Below are positions 54,802 to 64,000 of a DNA stretch of 64,000 nt, in pieces. The notes beneath the pieces are model-generated. The model was not told where the DNA came from, searched no databases, and was given only the letters and a program-made list of their open reading frames with translations. The position numbers and the translations under genes are program-made. Within the stretch, counting starts at the first letter, position 1; each line of letters begins with the position of its first letter. This DNA is from Hevea brasiliensis (lineage: Eukaryota; Streptophyta; Magnoliopsida; Malpighiales; Euphorbiaceae): the NCBI RefSeq assembly GCF_030052815.1, contig NC_079502.1, positions 36,758,050 to 36,822,049 on the forward strand. Direction: 5' to 3'.

Positions 54802-57800
54802 TGTAACACCCCTATATTCGGTAATGCGTTCTACTGTTCCGGTGACCAGTGTTGTTCGGACAGCTAGGATGCCTAGAACTACACTTCGATATGAGTGAGG
54901 AGAAATTAAATAATGAAATACAATAAAAGAAAATACAAGAAAAATAAAGGAAAAATAATAGTAAAGAAATGCAACCAAGTTAAGCGAGCCGGGAACCCTA
55001 GCGATGGGTGACCACACAGGGAAGTCACGGCGTGCACCGTTGACTAGCCCTGGATTGCGGGGAACCCTGGAAATTAATTTTAAGACTTAAAGAGACATCA
55101 ATTGAAGTATAAATATCATTAAAAATATCAAAGAAAAATTAAATAATTAGTACAAAGAAAAGTGAGAAATCGAAAAACGGATAAAACCCGATGTTACCGA
55201 AAAATCGGGAATGCAACTCGAACAGGGGCATTGTGGTCATTTGACATCCCGAGTTGTCTAAATGTCCATCAAAAATAAATAATATTACACTTGGAAAATA
55301 TAATGAAAAATTAATTTAGGGGTACCTAATGTAAATAGCAAAAATGGGGAGTTAAATGTGGGAAATTGAAACTTTTGAATAAATTAACATTAAACTTGTA
55401 ATAGTGCTCCACTAACTCATTAAAGTGGACCATTTAATCTTCATCTTGGACAAGCAGATTGTCATCTTCCTCATTTCTCAAAATTCAGCCAAAAATGGCG
55501 AAGGGAAGAACTCCATTGCCGCATGGTTTTGGAGCTCCATGCAAGGGTGATCCAAGCTTCTTTCTCTCCACTTCCCTTCATTAAAGTTAATCCTCACACC
55601 ATGGGCAGTAGATAGGCAGCAAGAAGATCAAGTTTTGGTGAAGTTTTGAAGAGTTTCCAAAGTGGTAAGTATGTATTTTTTAGTAGTGCTTCATTAAAGT
55701 TTGTGAGGAGGTTATGGGTGTTTGATTTATGAAGAAAATTTTGAGGTTTGATGTTGAATGGGAATGTGTACTTTTGGCAGCCATGGAAACACCTTGAAGA
55801 TAGTTTACTCTTGCTTGTAAATGGTGGATTAGAACGTTGATTAATTATTTATGTGTATGGGTAATCATTTGGGTGATGTATATTTAGAATATGTAAATGT
55901 GAAATGAAATTTAAAGCTTGGAAATTAATGGAATGTAAATGTACCATTGTGGCAGTTTGTTAGCTCCTGAAGAATGCTGGAATTCATGCTTGGTTTATGG
56001 AATAATGATGTTAAAATTTGTTGGTTGTTATGGCAGTTTGAGTGCATGAATGATGGTGTGAAGTTTGACATGTAAATGAGCATGAATTGGTGATTGAATT
56101 GTTGTAAATTGAGTTGGACAAATTCTGCACTTGTTGGTGCACATTGAATGTAATTGTAAGCTGCCAAAATGACCTATAAAATGTTGTAAATTATGTTTAG
56201 GTTGTGGTACAACCAGAATTGGTTTGAATGTTAAGTTTGGTGAGTATTAAAAGTGATGCTTGATGTGTATGCAAGAATTGCAATAAAGCAGTTTGAGTTT
56301 TAGGCCTATAACTTTAAGTGTGTGGCTCCAATTGGTGTGAGACCAATTGGTGGTGAAACTAGGCACAAAATGTTCCAACTTTCATGAAGGAAACATACCA
56401 AAATTATGCTTGCAAGGTAGCTTGAAAAATGACCAAATTCGGATTAAGTGCAATTGAGGCCTAAAAATTTACCATTTGGGCAGCAGTTAGTCTTTAGGCC
56501 ATAACTCACTCAAAACAGGTCCAATTGACCTGAAATTTTAACCATGAATAGTTAAGACCCACATATACAAGTCTTATGAAGACACCAAAGCCTAGAAATG
56601 ACCATAAGCAAGTCAAACAGCTTGCACAATTTCGGGTCCAAAAACTGGCCGAACCTAAAATTACCTAAAGTGACCTAAATGACCAATTTTGGTGCAATTT
56701 GACCAGCAATAGTAAAATGACCATAACTTGGTCTACATAACTCAGAATGACCTGAAATTTTACCCCGCGTTCCATAAGACATAGATCTACAAGTTTGTAG
56801 TTTTGACCAAAACCCGAAAACTGAGGGAACTAGGTCGTCCGGCTAGGTAAAACTAGTATCTCGGAATCCAGCAAATTACAAGAAAATGCAGTATACACGG
56901 AAATAAACTTGGTAACATGTACCAACCCTAAAAGACTATTGAATGTGACATATTAGTAACGTTAAAACCTAATTTACCTAAAACTCATCGAGGGTCGATA
57001 TATTAAGTTGATTAAGCAAATATTAGAATTCAGTGAATTACTTATCAAGCATTATCGTTAGAGACAGTTTAAATGAGTACTGAAACACTTCAAATTGTGT
57101 TTCTCAGTTAGCAAAGAATCAGGGAAAGGGAAGGAAACACTGAGTCAAGACCAGGAGACAGTTATCAGAGGTTTGTGCACAACTAGTTTTTAACTGACTT
57201 TGTTTTGAATATTTCATATGATTAAATGACATATTTTTCTTATGTATGATGTTTAACAAGCATTGGATTTTATTCAATGATTATTGAAATTGTTATTGTA
57301 TGTATGAATTTAGCTTTGTGAAATGGTATTTCCACAAGTATTAAGCATTTTTATGGATTGAATAAATTATGTTTTGAAAAATTGTGATAGAACATGTTTT
57401 GAATTGTTATGGTAATTTTCATGGAAAAATGCAAATTTATAATTTGAATTATGATGAGCATAAAAATTATTGGATATTGGAATTGAATTTGAACCGAATT
57501 ATATTGTGATTTATGCTCACTAAAAGGATTGTGATATTGTTTTGTATCTCACTATGGATGCTTGACTAGGTTATTACCCGTCTCTCTCATTTGTTGAGAA
57601 GACAATGGAGTTAGTTGTGTTTTGATTACCATGGTACGTGCAAAGGCTTAGATTTTCCTCTGATTTGAGGTTAGATCTAAGTTTTTTATCATTATGGCCC
57701 TTGCGAAAGATTCATTATTGTGATGATACTGTGCACGATGATTCGACCTCCCCGACCATAGGGAGTTAGAATCCGATTCGACCTCCCCGACCATAGGGAG

Positions 57801-58842
57801 TGAATCACCCCGAAGATGGCCCTTTCGGATTAGTCTTGCATAGTTAGTGAGATAAAGAATGGCTTTTGAGATAAAGAATGATTTTTGAGATACAGCATGG
57901 TTTTTGAGATACAGCATGGTTTTTGAGATACAACATGATTTTTGAGACAGAATGTTTTTAAACAGTAAAGAATTATGATTTTAGTTATGATTTATGTATA
58001 ATTGATTTTGTTGGAACTACCTTAAATGGTTAGTCATGATTTGATAAATTGAATTTCGTGATCAAAGTCATTTTATACAAATGATTTACATTAATGGCAA
58101 TGAATATTTTGAGTTTTGGAATTTGATGAGTATTCAGATTTCCAAATTATTTACTGTAAATTTTGTCAATGTATATTGTATTATGTTTTAAATTATAGTT
58201 GTGCACCATCGAAGTTCACCACTCAATGATAGCTTTGTATCTTTGTCGCAGGTAAGAAGAGCATAGAGCAGTGAGTAAGTTTCTTTGAAGACACTTTCAG
58301 ATCAGCTCCAGGTATATTATAGGTATACCCATGTACATAGGTTTTGATGTATGCATGTAATAATATGTATGTAAATTATTTGAGCCGTTGTATAAAAACT
58401 CTTGTAAAATATTTTGGTATGTAATTAAATGTAAATTATTGTAAATGTAAGTTTGGGATTTCATTTATCTGAAGAGTTTTGTAATATTAATTTTGAGTCT
58501 TGTAATCAATGAAAAGTTTCTTTTATGAGGAGATTGATTTGATTATTGAGATTTGAATTATAAGTGCAAATGAAGTTATTGAAGTTGTATTTGAGAAAAC
58601 ATATTGCGAGCATTTTCTTTTGCAGGATTGAAGAATTGTTTTCTCAAAATACAGCTGGCACTTTGCCGAAATTTAAAAAAAAATTTATAACACCAGATTT
58701 TAATCGATGATTTAAATTTCACAAAAATTGTTTTTAAAATCCCTTGTACTATATCTAATGAGTTATCGGTAGGCGAAGTACGGTAATTCATTAGGTGTAC
58801 TACGGGATCATGTTACATCTTACGGGGGAGTAGGGTGTGACA
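54802..58842 (+). mobile_element. 4,041-bp family-A solo LTR, copy 2
   Basis: Duplicate of 41500-45527 with the same termini. Flanks are aatat on the left and gatat (58843-58847) on the right, one base different, best explained by a later G to A change in the left TSD of this copy. Length differs through an additional ~20-bp minisatellite unit (57848-57955) and small indels, including a short deletion after 55255. Around 58206-58255 several differences from copy 1 fall at CTG sites (cactgagtt against catcgaagtt). Confidence 0.92.
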
Positions 58843-59477
58843 GATATATGGTTTGAAGATAGTGTTCATTAGATCCATAAAAGCAGTTGGAGCATTAGTT
58901 AACCCGAATGGCATTACCAGAAACTCATAGTGGCCATATCGAGTTTTGAAAGCAGTTTTTGGAATACTCTGCTCTTGCACCTTCAACTGATAAGAACTAG
59001 ATCGCAAATCAATTTTGGAGAACACAGCTGCACCCTTCAACTAATCAAATAGATCATCAATTCAAGGCAATGGATATATGTTCTTTATTGTCACCTTATT
59101 CAACTGCCGGTAGTCAATACATAAGCGGAGAGAGCCATCTTTCTTCTTAACAAACAAGGTGCTCCCCAAGGTGACACACTAGGGCGGATGAATCCTTTTT
59201 CAAGTAGTTCTTGCAACTGTACTTTTAACTCCTTCAACTCTGCTAGTGCCATTCTGTATGGTGTTATGGAGATTGGATCCATACCAGGCATAACATTAAT
59301 CCCAAATTGCACTTCTTTTTCTGGAGGTAATCCTGGCAATTCATCAGGAAACACATATGGAAAGTCACATACTGTAGGGATGTCACTCAATGCTGGGCTC
59401 CCCACATGGGTGTCTACCACGTGTGCCAAGTATGCTTCACACCCCCTTTTGATCATTTTTCTGGCTAGTGCAGCCAA
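58843..59477 (-). pseudogene. A-2 RT N-terminal part, copy 2
   Basis: 58813-59040 ('[19 protein letters not shown]', '[19 protein letters not shown]') and 59100-59477 ('[19 protein letters not shown]', '[19 protein letters not shown]', '[18 protein letters not shown]'). The same TAG after 'DDLFD' as in copy 1 is present. A 4-base deletion at about 59157 (aacaaggtgctccc against aacaatactggtgctccc) adds a frameshift not found in copy 1. The duplication boundary (about 59450) lies within it; sequence to its right exists once. Confidence 0.9.
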
Positions 59478-59900
59478 AATGATGTTTGATGGAAATAACT
59501 ACCTCTCCCTGTGTATTACCACATCACTGTACTAAGGGAGACTAAAAGTGACTGTCTTCAGTCTACAGTCAATCATGGCATGATGCCTGGCTAACCAATC
59601 CATGCTCAAGATGATATCATAATCTCTGAAGGGCATTTCAATGAGATCAGACAGAAAAGTATGTCCTTGGATCACTAAAGGACAATCCCTATACATTCTA
59701 TTGACCCTGACCTCCTGTCTTAGCAGACTTGTTACTAGCACCTCAAAGTTCATTTTTGTACATGGAACAGCAATGCAATCAATGATGCTAGCACTCACAT
59801 AGGAGTGGGTAGAACCCGGATCAAATAACACAAACACATCTTGATTAAAAGTTGAGAAAGTACCAGCCACAATATCAATTGTCTCAGCCTCTTCTCTCTA
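59478..59900 (-). pseudogene. A-2 protease
   Basis: The open piece 59532-59870 (112 codons) reads '[19 protein letters not shown]' (active-site Asp-Pro-Gly-Ser), 'EVLVTSLLRQEVRVNRMY', '[19 protein letters not shown]' and '[18 protein letters not shown]'. The usual Gly-Met-Asp near the C-terminus is Ser-Met-Asp. It is in the same frame as gag upstream and RT downstream, separated by stops at 59529-59531 and near 59900 (TAG where A-1 has CAG). Retropepsin of the Gypsy type, homologous to A-1 at about 9300-9620. Confidence 0.88.
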
Positions 59901-61124
59901 TCTCATTGCATAGACTCTGACTGAAGCACTGCCTTGCTTTGACTGATTCACTGTGCCTTGGCTGCCTGCTGGACTGCCTCTACCTCTGCTAGGTGGTTAT
60001 AAACCTCTGGTGGCAGGATTTTGAACTGACCCTTCTGCAGTAGTAGGAGGTGGCCCAATTCTACGGGCACTGGTGTAGTCTTTAGCAAAGTGTCTTGTGC
60101 CTCCGCAGTTATAATAGGCTCCTGTGGCCTTGTAGCATACCCCACCATGATTTCTACCACAAGTTTCACATTGGCGGGGAGGGTAGGAACTTCTGGTAGT
60201 CTGCTGACCAAATGGAGGAGATCTCTGTCCCGAATATCTTCCCCTACTAGACTTTTTACCACCCCTATTATGTCCCCCAAAGTGCTTTCTCTTTCCAAGA
60301 GGACCACTGGAACTTTGATCTACTGACTTCCCCTCCTTCTCTTTTTCTATCTTTTCTGATTTCTTTTTCTCTGGGGCCACTTCTAACTCAATTCTTTCTA
60401 ATTCAAGTGCTTGAGAAATGTGCTCAGAGAAGTTATTATGTTTGAATCTGACCACTTGTAGTTTGAGACTAGGCTTCAAGTCGGTTTCAAACCTCTTACA
60501 TCTTTCCCTGCTAGTAGAAAGGAGACTTCCAGCATAGTGGCTGAGGTGGGAAAATTCCCTTTCATATTCTGCCACTGATCTACTTCCCTGTTTCAGACTT
60601 AAGAACTCTTATAGCTTTTGGTCCACATATGCATCTGGGACATATTTTTGTCTGAACTCCCAAAGAAAATCATCCCAGGTTAGTACTGGAGGTTCCACCA
60701 AACTATGAGGAATGGTTTTCCACCAGTTATATGCATCCCCCTGTAGTAGTGACACTAAATACTCAAATCTCAGCTCTTCTATGCAATGCAGTTTCTTGAA
60801 CACCCTATCCATTCTCTCTAACCATTGTCCTGCCTCTAGTGGATCTACTGTCCCCTTGAACTCAGTAGATGCATATTTATTCACCTTGTCATACTGCCTA
60901 GCTGAAGACTGTGGTTGTACCACTGGTGTCTGTAGTGGGGCATGGGTAGGCATGTTACCAGCCATCTATTGAAACATTGCAGCCATCTGCTAAGCAAACT
61001 GAGTAGGAAACTGCGGTACTGAGGGGGCTGGTGTGGCTGATCCACTCACATTATGAAGGGCTGGGGCATCCCCTTGTACCTCAGCCTCTATTGATTGATC
61101 GACTGAACGGTCCCCTTCTTCCAT
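59901..61124 (-). pseudogene. A-2 gag
   Basis: Start ATG 61124-61122 ('MEEGDRSVDQSIEAEVQGD'), 170 bases downstream of the PBS. One frame runs to the protease, broken only by about five stops. Pieces: 60609-60965 ('FKGTVDPLEAGQWLERMDR', 'YNWWKTIPHSLVEPPVL', 'FRQKYVPDAYVDQKL') and 59997-60575 ('VAEYEREFSHLSHYA'-like start, 'KRFETDLKPSLKLQVV', basic Gly-rich segment, '[13 protein letters not shown]'). The nucleocapsid knuckle, [14 protein letters not shown] in A-1, reads YYNCGGTRHFAKDY here, so the first and last Cys and a Gly are lost, all through G to A changes on the coding strand. It shows where the A-1 gag start should have been. Confidence 0.88.
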
Positions 61125-61313
61125 AGTCAATTAGAGGATATTACACCTCCTGAAGAAATAACACAAAGGGATTTCCTCCCATTAGTGCATATTTATAATG
61201 TAATGTACTATATGTATCAAACCATGACATTGAGTAGTTGCACTATGAAGAAAGAATATTCAAATTACAGGTGAAAACATAATTTAAAAAAAATCTCTGA
61301 TACCACTAAAACA
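61125..61313 (-). other. A-2 leader and primer-binding site
   Basis: The PBS is 61295-61305, minus strand TGGTATCAGAG (tRNA-iMet type), eight bases inside the LTR edge at 61314. The leader 61125-61294 is 170 bp with no ORF. The corresponding region is deleted in A-1. Confidence 0.85.
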
Positions 61314-64000
61314 TGTGACACCTTATCGCTCCGTAAGGCATAACATGATCCCGTAGTATACCTAATGAATTACCAACTTTACCTACTGATAACTCATTAA
61401 ATACACTACAAGGGATTTTAAACCTTTTCTTATTTCTATTTACAGTGGTGAGCACTTTTGACAGGTGTTAATTTTTTTTTAACTGAAGTGAACCAATTAA
61501 CAAATCTGAAGTATCAATAATTTCTGTAAAAATTTTGGCAGAGTGCCATCTATATTTTGAATAAAACTGTTCTTCAAAAACTTATAAAAAGCACTTCCAA
61601 TATATTTATTCAATCCCAAACTCCAGTATGGCTCAACACAAATCAATTTTCTCAACATTTGTCAAACTCAATTCAACATCAATTTTCAATATTTCCAAAG
61701 ATAGACTACCAAATAACTGAGTAGTTCAAAAGCTGAGATAAGAAATAAATATATTACAACTTTAGTCTACAACTGCTCAAGACCAAGTACAATATATATA
61801 TACAGTGCACATACATTACAACCAAAATTACAAAAATATGGTATACTCAATATACCTGGCAGAATCCCAAAATGTAGCACAAGCAGCCTACATTGCTGCT
61901 CTGTCTGTCTGTCTGTCTACCTACGATAGCAATGAAAAAGATATCACTGAGCTAATGTCTCAGTGGTGCACAACATTAAGAAAATATAATTTAAAACCAT
62001 AAACCATAAATCATATAAACTGTGGATACTTAAAATCATAGTTAAATTCAAAAGACAGAGAATGTCATAAAGAATTTAAACTTCATTTCACAATGTATCA
62101 ATGAATATCAATAAATCACACACACAGCTTAATCATGAATCCAAAGTCCAATTCGTCCCAAAAGCCAATGGCTAGTGAGGAATAACATAACTAGGTAGCA
62201 ATTATATGAGTACTCATCCTGTTCGTCCTCAACTGACACACACCTCAACACTTCAGTTAGAGAGGGAATTCAAAGCCAATTCGTCCCACTATACAAGCTA
62301 GCCAGGAATTCAATCAAATATACATGATAGCTGTGGTTTCAAATCATTTGCAATATTTTTCAAGCAATAAGTATCCATCAAATTTCATTCAAATAAATTT
62401 TCCACAATTTAAGCAATAACATATAAATTGTCATAATTTATTTCCAGTGAAAATTTAAAAGAAATAACTGTTGTACACAAACCTCTGATAAAATACCTCT
62501 TGGCCTTGACTCAGTGGTTCCTTCTTCTTATCTGAGTCTTTGCTAACTGAAACACACAATTTGACGTGTTTCAAAATTCTTTTAAATTGTTTCTAATAAT
62601 AAAGTTCAATAATTAAATTTATTTAACACTATAGCTTTCCTTTGTCAACCTATAATATTGAACTTTGATGCACTCTAGGGGTATTAATTTTAATGTTACC
62701 AATATGTCATATTTTATAGTCCTTTAGTGTTGGTATATATTACCAATTTCATTTTCAAGTGTATTGCATTTTATTGCAGTTTATCAGATTTCGGTATGCT
62801 GTTTTGACCTAACCGGATGACCTAGTTCCCTCAGTTTTCGGGTTCTGGTCCGAATTACAAACTTGTAGGTCTATGTCTTAGTGAACTTTTGCCATAAATT
62901 TTAGGTCATTTGGAGTTTACTAGATCAAGTTATGGTCATTTTACTATTGCTGGACAGATTGCACTAAAATGGCAAACTTATGTCCTTTTTAGGTCATTTT
63001 CGATTCTGGCAGTTTTTATACCCGAAATTTTGTAAGAATTTTTACTTGCTTATGGTCATTTCTGGGTTTTGGTGTCTTCATAAGAGTTGTAGTTCTATGT
63101 ATAAGCTATCCATGGTATAAATGTCAGCTCATTTGGACTTGTTTCAGTGAGTTATGGCCAAAATACTGACTGCTGTTCAAATGGTCAATTTTCAAGTTTG
63201 CAAAGTCACTAATCCGGATTTGTCAATTCTCATGTCACTTTTTGGAAAGAATTTAGGTAGGCTTTCTTCATGAAAGTTGGCACATTTTGTGCCTAGTTTC
63301 ACCTCGAATTGGCCTTATACCAATTGGAGTCACAAAATTCCATTTATAGCCTAAAACATATGTTGCCCTTAACAAATTTTAAAAGCACCAATCCAAATAC
63401 ACATTCAATCAATTATATCTTCACTTCCCACACAATTCTGCACTTGTACCATACCATAACCACTCAATACATCACATTTAGATCAACTTGGGCAGAATAT
63501 AATAACTTCACAATACACCAAATGCAATCATAATTCACAAAGTCCAAACCCAACAATATATACACATAAACACTACTAATTATTACACATAACTTCTATC
63601 ATCAAATTACATATTTATTCTCTACTAAATCATACACATATGCTGCCACTTTTAGTACCATAATTCAACAACCTTTTCATGAATTTAAACACTTGAAATC
63701 TTCATCATGAGGCTGCCAAAATAATACACATACATCAAGCTTTCCATTTTAACTTTTCAAACATACAAATCAAACTTTATACATGGAAATCAACTCCAAT
63801 ACATTTAAACACTTAATTCAACACCTCAAACTACCATTTACATGTAAAAATAAATCAACTTCTATGGACATGAGGGCTGCCAAAGTTTGAACAATTCACT
63901 AACTCAATAAATCCTTCAACTTCTTCCATAATCTAACTCACCATAACCTTAGTTACAATTTTAATGAAACAAGTAATGAAAACACACACTTACCTCTTTT
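61314..64000 (-). repeat. A-2 5' LTR, truncated by window end
   Basis: Starts tgtgacacc on the plus strand (minus-strand LTR end ...GTCACA) and follows the A-1 5' LTR block by block: 'gggattttaaacc' (about 61410), 'tcagtggtgcacaac' (61957), 'gttttcgggttctggtcc' (about 62836), 'ccaattggagtcac' (about 63321). About 2.7 of an expected 4 kb lie in the window. It contains a (tgtc)n microsatellite at 61900-61919. It is more diverged from the A-1 and solo LTRs than those are in the shared duplicate. Small plus-strand ORFs (61805-62002, 63309-63533) have no coding support. Confidence 0.88.
61900..61919. repeat. (tgtc)n microsatellite
   Basis: About five tandem tgtc units inside the A-2 LTR. The A-1 LTR has 'gtcctgtcagtcagtctacc' at the same place, so the array grew locally in A-2. 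Confidence 0.85.

Larger units (their letters stand above)
46141..59450. repeat. 13.3-kb tandem duplication, copy 2
   Basis: Direct repeat of 32838-46140. It begins in mid-LTR ('atcattttctcgatttcc') immediately after A-2 RT sequence ('cacaccccctttt'). At its right end (about 59450) the same RT sequence continues into intact A-2 sequence ('gatcatttttctggctag'). Both sides of the breakpoint share TTTT-ATCATTTT, indicating a microhomology junction. Differences from copy 1 are few and include the TSD base change and an extra minisatellite unit. Confidence 0.93.

Overview
The window is nuclear repetitive DNA of a plant, probably a eudicot: it is AT-rich, has no host gene, rRNA or tRNA gene that I can recognise, and consists almost entirely of nested LTR retrotransposons. 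Plant origin rests on Copia and Gypsy families with tRNA-iMet-type primer-binding sites, a Tekay/Del-like chromovirus with a C-terminal chromodomain, and a Tat/Ogre-like element with an extra ORF upstream of gag. I cannot name the species. Nearly all coding sequence is on the minus strand.

Layout. 1-1766: LTR of a Copia element that runs off the left edge (Copia-0). 1767-4193: plus-strand LTR of the long-LTR Gypsy family (family A). 4194-33221: minus-strand Gypsy element A-1, made of a partial 3' LTR (4194-6216), PPT, decayed gag-pol (6264-10844) and a 5' LTR (10845-33221). That 5' LTR is split by two full-length Copia insertions, Copia-1 (13032-22556, TSD gctgc) and Copia-2 (23188-32695, TSD caaat). 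A-1 sits inside the RT gene of a Tat/Ogre-like Gypsy element (element B, 33222-41201), which abuts a truncated second family-A element (A-2). The RT gene of A-2 is interrupted by a 4-kb solo LTR (41500-45527, TSD gatat).

The block 32838-46140 (end of the A-1 LTR, element B, part of A-2 with its solo LTR) is repeated in direct tandem as 46141-59450, with a junction in short AT-rich microhomology. After the second copy, A-2 continues through PR, gag, leader and PBS into its 5' LTR (61314 to the window edge).

Events that can be ordered: A-1 inserted into B, and the solo LTR formed in A-2, before the 13.3-kb duplication. Copia-1 and Copia-2 inserted after A-1, because they lie in its LTR. All coding regions carry stops or frameshifts, many of them CAG to TAG. 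Both Copia elements lack the protease domain and carry a 23-bp tandem repeat at the gag zinc knuckle, so they look like a non-autonomous family mobilised by proteins supplied in trans. I found no non-transposon biological system. The most useful observations are the tandem duplication, the protease-less Copia family with its frame-setting repeat, and the concentration of copy-to-copy differences at CAG/CTG/CCGG sites, which may be a sequencing artefact of methylated DNA.
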